The notes: generated by a model not told the origin, from the sequence alone. DNA of 64,000 nucleotides from Dehalococcoidia bacterium (GCA_022825855.1 JAJDWB010000019.1:124001-188000); one strand, 5' to 3'; positions 26,852 to 36,031 are shown, numbered from the stretch's first letter. Program-made: numbers and translations.

Positions 26852-27526
26852 TCAGCTTCGATTGGCGAAGCGATACAACCGCGCCGGACGATGCCGGCCC
26901 TCGCTGCGCATCTCCGACGTTGCCGCAATGAAGTCGGTCGCCAGCAGCCGCCGGCGGAAGTTGCGCTTGTCCAGCGTCCGACCCAGGATCGCCTCGTACA
27001 CCTCTTGCAGCTCCCGCATCGTGAACGTCGGCGGCAACAGCGAGTACGCGGCGTCTGTGTACTGCAGCTTGCTGATCAACCGGGTGCGCGCCACGTCGAT
27101 CACCTGCTCGTTGTTGAACGCGAGCGGCGGAATCTCGTCCAGGCTCCACCACTCAGGACGCCAGGCCGTGCGCTGGGCCAGCCGGACGCGAGCCGGATCG
27201 ACGAGCGCAAACCAGGCCACGCCGACGCTGCCTTCGTGCGGCGATGCGTCGAGATCTCCGAACGTGTAGAGCTGTTCCAAAAACACGTCCGTCACGCCCG
27301 TCTCCTCGGCCAGCTTGCGAACCGCGGCCTGCTCCAACGACTCCCCGTGTTGCAGAGCGCCGCCCGGGATCGCCCACCGCCCCTCCGCCGGAGCGGCCGA
27401 TCGCTCGATCAACAACACCTGCAACGCGCCGTCGACGACGGTGAAGATCACGACCAGCACCGCGACCGCAGGCCGGCGCGGCTGCCGCTGGCTGGCTTCT
27501 GCTGGTTGACTCGTCTGCGTCGTCAT
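26852..27526 (-). CDS. nrtR: NrtR-type Nudix-related transcriptional regulator of NAD metabolism
   Basis: 224 residues: an N-terminal Nudix domain followed by a winged-helix domain (LPPTFTMRELQEVYEAILG then KRNFRRRLL). The Nudix box spans residues 56-78, but Lys71 replaces the catalytic Glu of the REUxEE signature, fitting a ligand-sensing rather than hydrolysing domain, as known for NrtR. Adjacency to nadABC and the palindrome in front of nadA support the assignment. It starts 17 bases after the miaB stop and is probably co-transcribed with it. Confidence 0.88.
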   Translation of the reverse strand: MTTQTSQPAEASQRQPRRPAVAVLVVIFTVVDGALQVLLIERSAAPAEGRWAIPGGALQHGESLEQAAVRKLAEETGVTDVFLEQLYTFGDLDASPHEGSVGVAWFALVDPARVRLAQRTAWRPEWWSLDEIPPLAFNNEQVIDVARTRLISKLQYTDAAYSLLPPTFTMRELQEVYEAILGRTLDKRNFRRRLLATDFIAATSEMRSEGRHRPARLYRFANRS

Positions 27527-27542
27527 CTCACCGCCCCGGCGT

Positions 27543-28883
27543 TCAGGCGGGCTGACCCTGCAAGCTCCACGGTCCGACCCGCGTGACCGTCACGCTCAGC
27601 ATGTCGCCGGGCGCATACGCGCCGGCCGCGGCGTCGAAGTGGACCAGCTTCATCGTTCTCGTGCGTCCGGTGTGGCGTTCCATACCGTCCTGATCGGATG
27701 GCTTGGTCGACTCCAGCAGCGCCTCCACATCCGTCAGCAGATAGCGATTGTTGATCTGAAACGAGATCTCCCGCTGCAGATCCTCAACTCGGTGCAACCG
27801 CTCCATCTTCAACTCGTGCGGAACGTCGTCCGGCTGGTTCCGCTCGGCGTAGGTTCCCGTACGCGGGCTGTAGGCCGCCACGTGCACCTTGTCGAAGCGC
27901 ATCTCCTCCAGCAGGTCGTATGTCTCCTGGAAGTCGGATTCGGATTCGCCCGGGAAACCCACGATCACGTCGGTCGAAATACTGACTTCCGGCCAGAGCG
28001 AACGCACCTTCTCCACCCGATCCCGGAACTGCGCCACGCTGTAGCCGCGGCGCATGTTGGTCAGCACATCGTCCGACCCCGCCTGAACCGGCAGCGAGAA
28101 CGCCTCGCAAACCTTGGACAACTCAGCCATGCCCTCGAGGATGCGGTCGGTCATGTCGGGCGGATAGCTGGTCAATTGCCGGATCCTGCGCAGATTCGGC
28201 AAGTCGTGGATCGCGCGCATCAGGTCCGAGAGATCCGCGTGCTCGGTCTCCGGATCGACCGGCGGCTGGTCCTTCCCGTAGGCCTCAACCGTCTGCCCCA
28301 ACAGCGTGACCTCACGCACACCCCGCAGCGTGTGCGCCTCAATCTCGCGCGCAACCTCGTCGATCGGCCGCGAGCGCTCACGGCCTCGGCGCAGCGGCAC
28401 GATGCAGTAGGTGCAGAACTTGTCGCAGCCCTCGATCACCGGGACGAAGGCCGTCGGCCGCGTCTCATCTGGGAAGATATCGGGCCAGAATTCGCCGCCG
28501 TCGTCCTCCGCCGAGGGGATACCCGGCAGCTCAAGCAGGTCAACCACCTGGTCGAAGCGCTGCGGTTGCGCCCAGGTATCGACGAAGCCGAAACGCCTCG
28601 TGATCGGATCGTCGCCCCGAGCCGTGTGCGGACCGACCATGCAGCCCATCACCGCGATCTTCAGGTCGGGATTGGCGCGCTTCAAGTGCTTGAGCGAACC
28701 GAGCTTGGCCTGCGCCTTGTCCTCCGCGTGCTGTCGCACCGCACAGGTGTTGAGCACGATCAGGTCGGCGTCTCGCGCCTGGTCGGTCGGCTCCATGCCC
28801 AGGCGCCGCAGACCCGCCGCCAACTTGGCCGAATCGGCCGTGTTGACCTGGCAACCGACGGTCCAGATGTGGTACTGCGGCAT
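27543..28883 (-). CDS. miaB: tRNA-2-methylthio-N6-dimethylallyladenosine synthase
   Basis: Radical-SAM methylthiotransferase acting on i6A37 of tRNAs that read UNN codons. The 446-residue protein has the UPF0004 domain with cysteines in TVGCQVNTADS, LNTCAVRQ and VMGCMVG, the radical-SAM triad CDKFCTYC, and a C-terminal TRAM domain (GRTRTMKLVHFD). The tRNA-Ser gene lies 29 bases upstream on the same strand. Confidence 0.95.
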   Translation of the reverse strand: MPQYHIWTVGCQVNTADSAKLAAGLRRLGMEPTDQARDADLIVLNTCAVRQHAEDKAQAKLGSLKHLKRANPDLKIAVMGCMVGPHTARGDDPITRRFGFVDTWAQPQRFDQVVDLLELPGIPSAEDDGGEFWPDIFPDETRPTAFVPVIEGCDKFCTYCIVPLRRGRERSRPIDEVAREIEAHTLRGVREVTLLGQTVEAYGKDQPPVDPETEHADLSDLMRAIHDLPNLRRIRQLTSYPPDMTDRILEGMAELSKVCEAFSLPVQAGSDDVLTNMRRGYSVAQFRDRVEKVRSLWPEVSISTDVIVGFPGESESDFQETYDLLEEMRFDKVHVAAYSPRTGTYAERNQPDDVPHELKMERLHRVEDLQREISFQINNRYLLTDVEALLESTKPSDQDGMERHTGRTRTMKLVHFDAAAGAYAPGDMLSVTVTRVGPWSLQGQPA

Positions 28884-28912
28884 GACGTCTCGACTGGTGC
28901 TCGCTCGACTGG

Positions 28913-28999
28913 CGGAGGGTGAGGGATTCGAACCCTCGACGGAGTTTCCCCCGAACCCGCTTAGCAGGCGGGCGCACTAGGCCACTATGCGAACCCTCC
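28913..28999 (-). tRNA. tRNA-Ser (anticodon GCT)
   Basis: 87-nt cloverleaf on the minus strand. The acceptor stem is GGAGGGT/ACCCTCC with discriminator G. The anticodon stem CCCGC/GCGGG encloses loop CTGCTAA, anticodon GCT. A long variable arm (CGGGG/CTCCG) and the T-arm GAGGG-TTCGAAT-CCCTC are present, typical of serine tRNAs. No CCA is encoded; GCC follows the discriminator. Confidence 0.97.
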
Positions 29000-29101
29000 G
29001 GAGTCAGGGTAACAGCGCAGCGGGCATATCCTGCCCTGAGCGCCGCACACTGCGCGGACAACGAGGGCACACTCCACGGCGGTAGGATTGGCGGTTCGGC
29101 G

Positions 29102-30079
29102 ATGCGAGAACGAATCGGCGACATCCTGGCAACCGTGCGCGGAATCGCTTCGCTCCCGGACGCGGCAAGTCCACAGGCGCTGCTCTCCAATCACTGGATG
29201 CCGTTTCTGGGCGCGTTGGCTGCCCTTGCCGCGGGACTCGCGCTCGCCGTCTCGCTCTCGATCGCCACCAGCGTCGATTCCGAGGAGGCCTTCGTCCTCC
29301 AGTCATCCGACGGCGCCCGCTTCGTCGCCGAGGTCAACGGCGACGGCGATGTCTGGGTCCTGCTCGGACACATGTACCCGACCAAGAACACCAGGCCCAC
29401 CCATCGCGGCATCTGGGACAAGTTCGCCGAGCGCCTGGTCGACGAGGGCTACCGCGTCCTGCGCTGGGACTTCCGGTGCCACGGCGAATCGCCGTGCGTC
29501 TACAGCGACCGGCCGATCGAGGATGTCCCCGACATCTATCGCGAGTGGGAGGCGGCGATCGACTACGCCGTCGACCAGGGCGCCGAAGAGCTCTACGGCA
29601 TCGGCGTCAGCATGGGCGGCACCAGCCTGATGCAGGTCGCCGCCTATCGCGATGAATTCACCGCCGTCAGCGCCATCTCCAGCCCCAACCAGTTCCCTAA
29701 CAAGCCGCCCAAGGACTCGGATCGCGCGACCGAGGACGGCTTCGACAAGATCGAAGGACTCAGCACCGTCGCCGACATCCAGGTGCCCAAGCTGTTCATC
29801 GCCGGCGCTCGAAACCAGTGCGCCTTCTGGCAGTCGAATCGCTACTTCCGAGCCGCCGGCGAGCCCGTCCGCTTCGTGATCTACGAGACCGACCTGCACG
29901 GCACGGAAATCCTCGATGACGAAGAGATCGGCCCCGACGCGGTCGGCGAAGTGCTCGCCTTCCTCGACGATCCGGGAACCATCCTCGGCAAGCAAAAGCG
30001 CAACCTCGCCCCCGACACCGACCCTCACGAGGAATGCTGGCCGCCCGAAGATGACGAAGACGAGGACGACGCCACGTAG
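29102..30079 (+). CDS. Membrane-anchored alpha/beta hydrolase
   Basis: 325-residue protein from the ATG at 29102. A hydrophobic segment at about residues 33-57 (FLGALAALAAGLALAVSL) should anchor it in the membrane. The rest is an alpha/beta-hydrolase fold with LRWDFRCHGES, the nucleophile elbow GVSMGG, and a late histidine in DLHGTEIL. The C-terminus is an acidic tail. It resembles dienelactone-hydrolase or lysophospholipase-like proteins; the substrate is unknown. It starts about 100 bases after the divergent tRNA-Ser. Confidence 0.8.
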   Translation: MRERIGDILATVRGIASLPDAASPQALLSNHWMPFLGALAALAAGLALAVSLSIATSVDSEEAFVLQSSDGARFVAEVNGDGDVWVLLGHMYPTKNTRPTHRGIWDKFAERLVDEGYRVLRWDFRCHGESPCVYSDRPIEDVPDIYREWEAAIDYAVDQGAEELYGIGVSMGGTSLMQVAAYRDEFTAVSAISSPNQFPNKPPKDSDRATEDGFDKIEGLSTVADIQVPKLFIAGARNQCAFWQSNRYFRAAGEPVRFVIYETDLHGTEILDDEEIGPDAVGEVLAFLDDPGTILGKQKRNLAPDTDPHEECWPPEDDEDEDDAT

Positions 30080-30134
30080 GGGCGGCACGCAATGTCGCCC
30101 GGACCGTTAAGTCCCCGGGTTCGGCTGGAGGGAC

Positions 30135-30338
30135 TCAGGACTTCGCGCGCTTGCGAAGAACCCGCTGCGTGATCGGCACCAGCACGATCACCGCTAACGC
30201 GCCGACAACGATCCCCACGACCACATCCACCGTCAGGCTGAGGATCACCATCAGGGCAATGCCGACCAGGGGCGCCACAAACCCGGCCAGCGTCGCGATC
30301 TGACCTTGCTGCTTCGGACTCAGTGGACCCTCGCTCAT
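30135..30338 (-). CDS. Small two-helix membrane protein
   Basis: 67 residues with two hydrophobic helices (LAGFVAPLVGIALMVILSL and VVVGIVVGALAVIVLVPI) and a basic end (RKRAKS). Its ATG is 3 bases after the sucD stop, so it is very likely in the sucCD transcript. No known function; it may be unrelated to succinyl-CoA synthetase. Confidence 0.6.
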   Translation of the reverse strand: MSEGPLSPKQQGQIATLAGFVAPLVGIALMVILSLTVDVVVGIVVGALAVIVLVPITQRVLRKRAKS

Positions 30339-30341
30339 CGC

Positions 30342-31268
30342 TTACGCCTGCTCGACCGCCCCGGGCGCCTGATACTTGCCCGCTTCTTCCAGCACCCGAC
30401 GCATCGTCGAGCCGATCTCGGCGGGGCTGCGCGAGATCACAGCGCCCGCTTCTTCCAGCGCCTTGATCTTCGCTTCAGCGGTACCCGCTTCGCCCTCGAT
30501 GATCGCGCCTGCGTGGCCCATCCGGCGTCCTGGCGGAGCGGTCGCGCCCGCGATGAAGGCCACCACCGGCTTGGTCATGCTGCGCTTGATGTAGGCCGCC
30601 GCCGCCTGCTCCGCCAGTCCGCCAATCTCGCCGATCAGCACCACCGCGTCCGTGTCCGGATCGCTCTGGAAGCGGCGCAGGATCGCCTGCTGCTGCTCGC
30701 CGATGATCGGATCGCCGCCGACCCCGACGCAAGTAGATTGACCGATCCCCGCCCGCGTCAGCTGGTCGACCGCCTCGTAGACCAGCGTGCCTGAGCGCGA
30801 AACCACGCCCACGTTCCCGGCCATGAACACGTCCGGCGGATGGATCCCTACCCGGCATTGCGAGGCCGGCTGGATGATGCCCGGGCAGTTGGGACCAATC
30901 AGGCGGCTCTTCGATCCCTCCAGCGCGGTCCGCACTCGGATCATGTCGTGCACCGGCACGCCTTCAGTAATGCACACGATCAGCGGCACCTCGGCGGCGA
31001 TGTTCTCCAGGATCGCATCCGCCGCCCCCGGCGCGGGCACGTAGATGATGCTGCAGTTGGCCTGCGTCTTGGACACTGCCTCAACGACCGTCGGATACAC
31101 CGGAAACTCGTGCGCGCCGTGATTGAACGTGTCGCCGCCGCGGAAGCCCGGATGCACTCCGGCAACCACCCTGGTGCCATAGTCGAGCGAGCGGCGAATC
31201 TGATTCTGTCCCTCGTTGCCGAGTCCCTGGATCAGCAGTCGGGTGCGGTTGTTCAGCAGGATGCTCAT
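30342..31268 (-). CDS. sucD: Succinyl-CoA synthetase alpha subunit
   Basis: Subunit carrying the CoA site and active-site histidine of the TCA-cycle enzyme that couples succinyl-CoA cleavage to nucleotide triphosphate formation. The 308-residue protein begins MSILLNNRTRLLIQGLGNEGQ, has the CoA-binding GPNCPGIIQP and the phosphohistidine motif GHAGAIIEG. It follows sucC by 22 bases. Confidence 0.95.
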   Translation of the reverse strand: MSILLNNRTRLLIQGLGNEGQNQIRRSLDYGTRVVAGVHPGFRGGDTFNHGAHEFPVYPTVVEAVSKTQANCSIIYVPAPGAADAILENIAAEVPLIVCITEGVPVHDMIRVRTALEGSKSRLIGPNCPGIIQPASQCRVGIHPPDVFMAGNVGVVSRSGTLVYEAVDQLTRAGIGQSTCVGVGGDPIIGEQQQAILRRFQSDPDTDAVVLIGEIGGLAEQAAAAYIKRSMTKPVVAFIAGATAPPGRRMGHAGAIIEGEAGTAEAKIKALEEAGAVISRSPAEIGSTMRRVLEEAGKYQAPGAVEQA

Positions 31269-31290
31269 GCGCCGGTTCCTTACACCAGTT

Positions 31291-32580
31291 TCAGTTGTTC
31301 GAGCGCGAGCGGCGGCGCCCCGACTGGGCCGCCTCGACCGCCAGCGCGGCGGCGTCGCCCAGTTCGTCGGCCGTCTGCACCGCAATCCCCGAGTCGTGCA
31401 ACACCCGACGGCCCTCCTCGACGTTGGAGCCGTTCAGCCGGACGACCAGCGGCTGCTTGATCTTCAACTCGTTGACTGCGTCGACCACGCCCTCGGCGAC
31501 GATGTCGACCCGCGCCAGCCCGCCGAAGATGTTGATGAAAATCGTCTTCACGTCGGGATCGTTGACGATGATCCGCAGGGCCTCAACCACCCGATCCTTG
31601 CGGTTGACCGTGCCGATATCGAGGAAATTCGCCGGCTCCCCGCCGTGCAGCATCAGCGTGTCCATCGTCGCCATCGCCAGACCCGCGCCATTGACGACGC
31701 AGCCGATGTTGCCGTCCAGCTTGATGTACGAGCCGATGTTGGCTTCCTCCGCCTCGATCTCGACCGGATTCTCTTGCGACCGATCGCGCCACTCCTCGTA
31801 GCCGCCGTGGCGGAAGGCGGCGTTGTCGTCGACGCCCACCTTGCCGTCAATCGCCAGGATCGCGCCCTCCGAGGTCAGCACGAAGGGGTTGACCTCGACC
31901 AGCGAGGCGTCCATGTCGACAAACACGCGGTAGAGATTGGCGAACATGTCGCCCGCCGCGCGAATCGCCGACGTGGGAATCCCGAGCTGGTTCGCCAGTG
32001 AGCGGCCCCGGAACGCCGGGAATCCTTCGACCGGATCGACCGGCACCCGCAGTACGGCCCGCGGATTCGTCCGGTTGACCTCTTCGATCGACTGTCCGCC
32101 CTCGGCCGAGGCGATGATCAACGGCTGCCCGTTGGCGCCGTCCACCTGGACCGAGAAGTAGTACTCATGCGCGATCGACGACTGCTGCTCGATCAGCACG
32201 GCCGAGATCGGCACGCCCTCAGCCCCGGTCTGGATGCTGACCAGTCGGCTGTCCTTGTCCATCATCGGCCGCAATTCCTTCAGCGCCTCTTCGATCCCGC
32301 TGGCCAGCCGCACCCCGCCTCGCCGTCGGCCGACGATCTGGCCCTCGTGCCGCTCCCCATCCCCGATCAGGTCGTTGTAGACCCGGCCGGCGCGGTCGCG
32401 CTTGATCACGCGCCCCTTGCCTCGACCGCCGGCGTGGACCTGCGCCTTGACCACGACGTCCGGTCCAATCTCCTTGAGCAGGTCTCGGGCCTCGCGTTCG
32501 CTGGTCACCGGACCGCCCGCCGGCACGGGCACGCCGTGCGCCTTGAAAATCTGCTTCGCCTGGTACTCGTGGATGTTCAT
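31291..32580 (-). CDS. sucC: Succinyl-CoA synthetase beta subunit
   Basis: ATP-grasp subunit binding nucleotide and succinate. The ATG at 32580 opens MNIHEYQAKQIFKAHGVPVP; KAQVHAGGRGKG and the C-terminal IFINIFGGLARVD are canonical, as is NGAGLAMATMD. At 429 residues it is about 40 longer than the common form, the excess lying after the HAGGRGKG loop (residues ~75-105) and at a basic C-terminal tail. It is first in an operon with sucD and the small membrane protein. Confidence 0.94.
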   Translation of the reverse strand: MNIHEYQAKQIFKAHGVPVPAGGPVTSEREARDLLKEIGPDVVVKAQVHAGGRGKGRVIKRDRAGRVYNDLIGDGERHEGQIVGRRRGGVRLASGIEEALKELRPMMDKDSRLVSIQTGAEGVPISAVLIEQQSSIAHEYYFSVQVDGANGQPLIIASAEGGQSIEEVNRTNPRAVLRVPVDPVEGFPAFRGRSLANQLGIPTSAIRAAGDMFANLYRVFVDMDASLVEVNPFVLTSEGAILAIDGKVGVDDNAAFRHGGYEEWRDRSQENPVEIEAEEANIGSYIKLDGNIGCVVNGAGLAMATMDTLMLHGGEPANFLDIGTVNRKDRVVEALRIIVNDPDVKTIFINIFGGLARVDIVAEGVVDAVNELKIKQPLVVRLNGSNVEEGRRVLHDSGIAVQTADELGDAAALAVEAAQSGRRRSRSNN

Positions 32581-32672
32581 CGTCGCCCGCCAACCAGTCG
32601 TGTCTGTCAGAGTGCGTGTCGGATACCGTCGATCCCGAACATAGCTGCGCCTGAATCCTTGGGCAATTGCGC

Positions 32673-34277
32673 ATGACACTGACGCACAGACTCAGCCGCC
32701 CACTCGCCCGCCGAGACCTCATCAAGCGGCTCGGACTCGCCGCTGCCGGCCTCACCGCCGCGGCGCTCGTCGGTTGTGCCGGCGACGAACCGGACCAGCA
32801 AGTCCAGACGCCCGCCGAGCCCCAGCCGGAGCCTCAACCCGAGCCGCAATCGCAACAGACTCCCGCTGCTCCCCAACAGCAAACACAGACGCAGCGGGCG
32901 GCCGCGCAGCAAACTCAACCGGACTCTGAAGGCGATCCGCAACCACAGCAACAGCAAGCTCAGCCGCAGCAGGTTCAGACCCAGCCGCAACCTGCCCAGC
33001 CGGAATCCCCTCTCGAGCGGCGCCTGCTCGTACCGGATCTGCCGTCCGGCGATTACGACCTGCAGGACCCTGCCTTCGATCCGGTCGCCGGTGCTCGCGT
33101 TGACTTCGGCCAGATCGAGGGCGCCGGCTACCGCATCGAACTGCCCGAGCAGTGGAACGGCGAGCTCGTCCTCTGGGCGCACGGATTCCGCGGCCTCAAC
33201 GACGCTGGCACGGACTACAGCAACCGTCTGACGTTCGACGAGATACCCGCCCGCGACGTGATCATCGGGCAAGGGTACGGCTGGGCGACTTCGACCTACG
33301 GCGCCAACGGCTACGTGCCCGGCGTCGGCGTCGACGACCTGCTCCGGGTCAAGGACCGCGTCGCCGAGGTCGCCCGCCCGCCGACGCGTACCTACATCGC
33401 CGGTGGGTCGATGGGCGGCGCGACCGCGCAACTGATGGCCCAGGAGTTCCCCCAGGAGATCGCCGCCGCCCTCGCCTTCTGCCCCGCGATGGGCAACGTC
33501 TGGGTCGTCGACTACCTCGTCGCCTGGCACGCGCTCGCCCACTACCTGATCGGCGAATCGCCTCAGCAGTTCGACGTCGCCGGCATGATCGACTGGGCCG
33601 CGGCCCTGGGTACCGCCGACGAATCGGGACTCCAACTCACGCCGCTCGGCGAGCAGTTTGCCGCGCTGATCAAGACCTTCACCGGCGGCGACCGCTGGGG
33701 GTTCATGGACGGACTGCGCCAACAGTGGAACGTCTCGTTCGCGCTCGGCGCGGTCCTCTGGCCCGACATCAACGACGCAGGCGTCCTCGCTCCGGGCTCT
33801 GTGATCACCGTCTCCGATTCACAGCCGCCCGCCGACACCCGGGATCACGTCTACTCGGCGGACCCGGCCGCCGGCATCGACCTCGAGCGGCTCAACGCCG
33901 AAGTGATTCGCGTCGCCTCGGATCCCGCGCGCCGCCGCGACCCCGGCGTCGGACTGCCCACCGACCAACTCACGGTCCCCCTGCTCACCATGACCACCAC
34001 CGGCGACCTCTTCACGCCGATTCACTTGACCCGCGACTACCAGAGACTCCTCGCCGAAACGGGCCACGCCGCCAACCTGGTCGTCCAACCGGTTCGCCGC
34101 GCGGGCCATTGCAATTTCTCAGAGCGCGAGTCGCTCGGTGCGTTCACCAGCATCATCGCCTGGCTCGGCTTCGGCTTCGCACCACCCGGCGACGACCTGC
34201 AGGGCGACCTCGTCGCCGTCGGGACCAGGTTCACCGACCCCTTCGACGCCGACGACCCGCTCCGGCCGGCGACCTGA
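32673..34277 (+). CDS. Predicted Tat-exported lipoprotein, alpha/beta hydrolase
   Basis: 534-residue secreted hydrolase. The N-terminus has ARRDLIKRLGLAAAGLT and lipobox LVGC, suggesting a twin-arginine-type signal and a lipid-anchored cysteine. A proline/glutamine-rich linker (about residues 45-115) follows. The catalytic part has LVLWAHGFRG, nucleophile elbow GGSMGGAT, an aspartate in TTTGDLFTPIH, and histidine in RRAGHCNFS, fitting a tannase/feruloyl-esterase or X-prolyl-like hydrolase. The ATG at 32673 is chosen over a TTG six bases upstream. The gene is divergent from sucC. Confidence 0.8.
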   Translation: MTLTHRLSRPLARRDLIKRLGLAAAGLTAAALVGCAGDEPDQQVQTPAEPQPEPQPEPQSQQTPAAPQQQTQTQRAAAQQTQPDSEGDPQPQQQQAQPQQVQTQPQPAQPESPLERRLLVPDLPSGDYDLQDPAFDPVAGARVDFGQIEGAGYRIELPEQWNGELVLWAHGFRGLNDAGTDYSNRLTFDEIPARDVIIGQGYGWATSTYGANGYVPGVGVDDLLRVKDRVAEVARPPTRTYIAGGSMGGATAQLMAQEFPQEIAAALAFCPAMGNVWVVDYLVAWHALAHYLIGESPQQFDVAGMIDWAAALGTADESGLQLTPLGEQFAALIKTFTGGDRWGFMDGLRQQWNVSFALGAVLWPDINDAGVLAPGSVITVSDSQPPADTRDHVYSADPAAGIDLERLNAEVIRVASDPARRRDPGVGLPTDQLTVPLLTMTTTGDLFTPIHLTRDYQRLLAETGHAANLVVQPVRRAGHCNFSERESLGAFTSIIAWLGFGFAPPGDDLQGDLVAVGTRFTDPFDADDPLRPAT

Positions 34278-34297
34278 CCCGACAGGGTGAACCCGGT

Positions 34298-35533
34298 CTA
34301 GCGCGCCCGCGCGAACCCGGCCGGGATCATCCCGATCACCAAACCGGCGACCCGCCGATCCTCGCTCTCCCGCATCCGACCCACGATCTGGCGCAGCACC
34401 GTCCCCAGCAGGGTCTGGTTGAACAGCCAGTCGTTGAGGTCCGCGTCGGTCGGATAGTTCGCGCCCGGCTGCGCCGTCGCCGCCTCGTGGTAGAACGCAC
34501 GCAGGTCGTCCGAAGCGAACTTGAGCCGCACCGGCATCGGGTGATTCCAGTCAATCTCCCCGTCCGACGGCTCGGCGCCCGTGGCGAAGTCGGCCAGCAG
34601 CCGAGCCAGATCCTCGACCTGGCCCAGCGACGCCCCCGAGATCCCCACTGTCGACCGCCCGCGCCGCTTGACCGACTCCGCGTGCCAGGGCGCGAGCTGG
34701 CGGATTTCCTCAACCAGTTGATCGCGCAGCGCCTCGGTCTCGTCGGCCGGCTCCGGCGGAGCCAGCGCCACCGCGCAGGCCCACGGATCGTCGCCGCTCG
34801 TCGGCGCGTCGTTCGGGTAATCCACCAGCGCCGTCTCGGTCGCGCTCTCAAGCAGTCGCAGCGACGAGAGCAGCACATCGCGCTGGAAATCGGGCTGATC
34901 GGGCGACCCAAGCGGCCGCCCCAGCGGGAACGGCACCCAGAGCGATCGCGGCGGCTTCATCCCTTCCGCGTGCTCGCGAATCAGCGAGACGCCCGTCGTC
35001 GCCACGCGGCCCTCGCTGCCGCGTTCGATGTAATGGCTGAGCGCACACACGGAGCGCGTGCAGAACGGTCAAACCGGTGTCAGAAACGCCGCGTTCACCC
35101 CGTCCTCGGCCAGCAGCCGCCCGATCTCCTCGCCCGTCTTCTCCAGGCGCGTCGGATCCGGCTGCGCGCCCATGAACGAGTAGTGATAGCGGCTCACACC
35201 CGCGATCACGCCCTGCTCCGCCAGCTCGCGCAGACGCTCCAGCGGGAACACCGTGTTGATGTCCTGCTGGAATCCCGAGCGGTCGAAGTTCACCGACAGG
35301 TGCGACATCCGCAGATCCGCAAAGTCGATCTCGCCCGGGATCAACCGATACTCGACCGACCCCGGATTGAACGGGCGATCGTCCTCGGCGTGCATCCCCG
35401 CTGTCGTCACGATCGCGACCTTGGCCTCCGCCAGCGGACGCGGCGCAATCCACGGCTGCGGCTCAATCTCCGGCAACGGCAGACTGAGCAGGTTCTTGGC
35501 CATGTCGGGGTGCATATCGGATGTGCGAACCAT
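34298..35533 (-). CDS. Predicted selenoprotein: glycine/sarcosine/betaine/D-proline reductase component B (PrdB/GrdB-like), in-frame TGA at codon 155
   Basis: One continuous reading frame of 411 codons interrupted only by TGA at 35069-35071. The N-terminal part reads KVAIVTTAGMHAEDDRPFN, RLIPGEIDF, DINTVFPLERLRELAEQGVI and SFMGAQPDP, as in PrdB/GrdB proteins. Codons around the TGA read FLTPV-TGA-PFCTRSV, placing TGA where the family has the redox selenocysteine (or Cys) in a UxxC motif; Cys158 would be its partner. After the TGA the family text resumes: REHAEGMKPPRSLWVPFPLGRPLG. A SECIS-like stem-loop starts 7 bases after the TGA. The ATG at 35533 has GGAG upstream. The other reading is a nonsense mutation, but both halves look undamaged. 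Substrate unknown; no other reductase subunit is adjacent. Confidence 0.82.
35043..35061 (-). promoter_or_regulatory. SECIS-like stem-loop downstream of the in-frame TGA
   Basis: On the minus strand the bases right after the TGA fold as GCACGC / GUGUGC (6 bp, one G-U) with the 7-base loop GCUCCGU. Counting from the U of UGA, the loop begins at base 17, and its first base is G. Both points fit the general bacterial SECIS model (short hairpin 16-37 bases away, G in the first two loop positions). It lies inside the coding region, as bacterial SECIS elements do. This is a hand fold only. Confidence 0.5.
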
Positions 35534-35605
35534 GGGGCAGCTCCGGGATCTATAGAGGTCTCGAGGCACGATATCTCATCGCAGGGGCTCGCATCCGTTC
35601 TTGCT

Positions 35606-35640
35606 CCCTCTCCCTTGAGGGAGAGGGCTGGGGTGAGGGT
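35606..35640. repeat. Palindromic intergenic repeat, CCCTCTCCC type, copy 1
   Basis: CCCTCTCCC-TTGA-GGGAGAGGG forms a perfect 9-bp stem and is followed by CTGGGGTGAGGGT. The same element with small changes is at 46017-46050. It matches a very common kind of short palindromic intergenic repeat in GC-rich bacteria and may fold in RNA. Confidence 0.75.
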
Positions 35641-35689
35641 GAGCGTCACTGATAGTCTGACCTCACTCAGCAAATTCAGGAGTAGGGCG

Positions 35690-36031
35690 ATGCCGGAAGA
35701 CACGATTGAAGTGAGCGTGCGCATGGCCGATCGCGGGGAGGTCGGCTACCGGATGGTCTCCGCCTCGATCAGCAACCGCGAGGGCTCCCTCGCCGGCGCC
35801 CCTGTCGCCTTCACCATCGTCGACGGACCCGGCACCCTCGCCTCCGCCGGCGGACGCGAGCGCACCGTCGACTCCGACGAGTGGGGCATCGCCGAGGTCA
35901 ACTGGTACCCCGAGCAGCACGCCCGCTCCTCGCCCGAGGCCGACATCGTCCAGACCGTCACGATCAAGGCCGTCTGCGAATCCGCCGCCGACGTCTCCCT
36001 CAACGTCGCCTCACCCCTCTGGAAGCACTAA
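35690..36031 (+). CDS. Small Ig-like (Big-1-type) beta-sandwich protein
   Basis: 113-residue acidic protein. The ATG at 35690 has AGGAG at 35679-35683. Patterns such as VAFTIVDGPGTLAS, then TVDSDEWGIAEVNWYP, then VQTVTIKAV resemble bacterial Ig-like group 1 (invasin/intimin) repeats. There is no signal peptide, which is odd for such a domain. Function unknown. It ends four bases before the next gene and is probably co-transcribed with it. Confidence 0.6.
   Translation: MPEDTIEVSVRMADRGEVGYRMVSASISNREGSLAGAPVAFTIVDGPGTLASAGGRERTVDSDEWGIAEVNWYPEQHARSSPEADIVQTVTIKAVCESAADVSLNVASPLWKH

Noticed and set aside
34298-35569. Two separate small genes, or a pseudogene with a nonsense mutation
   Set aside because: Both halves are in the same frame, conserved, and meet at a TGA exactly at the known Sec/Cys position, so a single selenoprotein gene is the better reading.
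33152-36031. Open frame of 959 codons on the plus strand
   Set aside because: Shadow of the lipoprotein hydrolase and antisense of the selenoprotein gene. Only its last 113 codons (from 35690) form a real gene.
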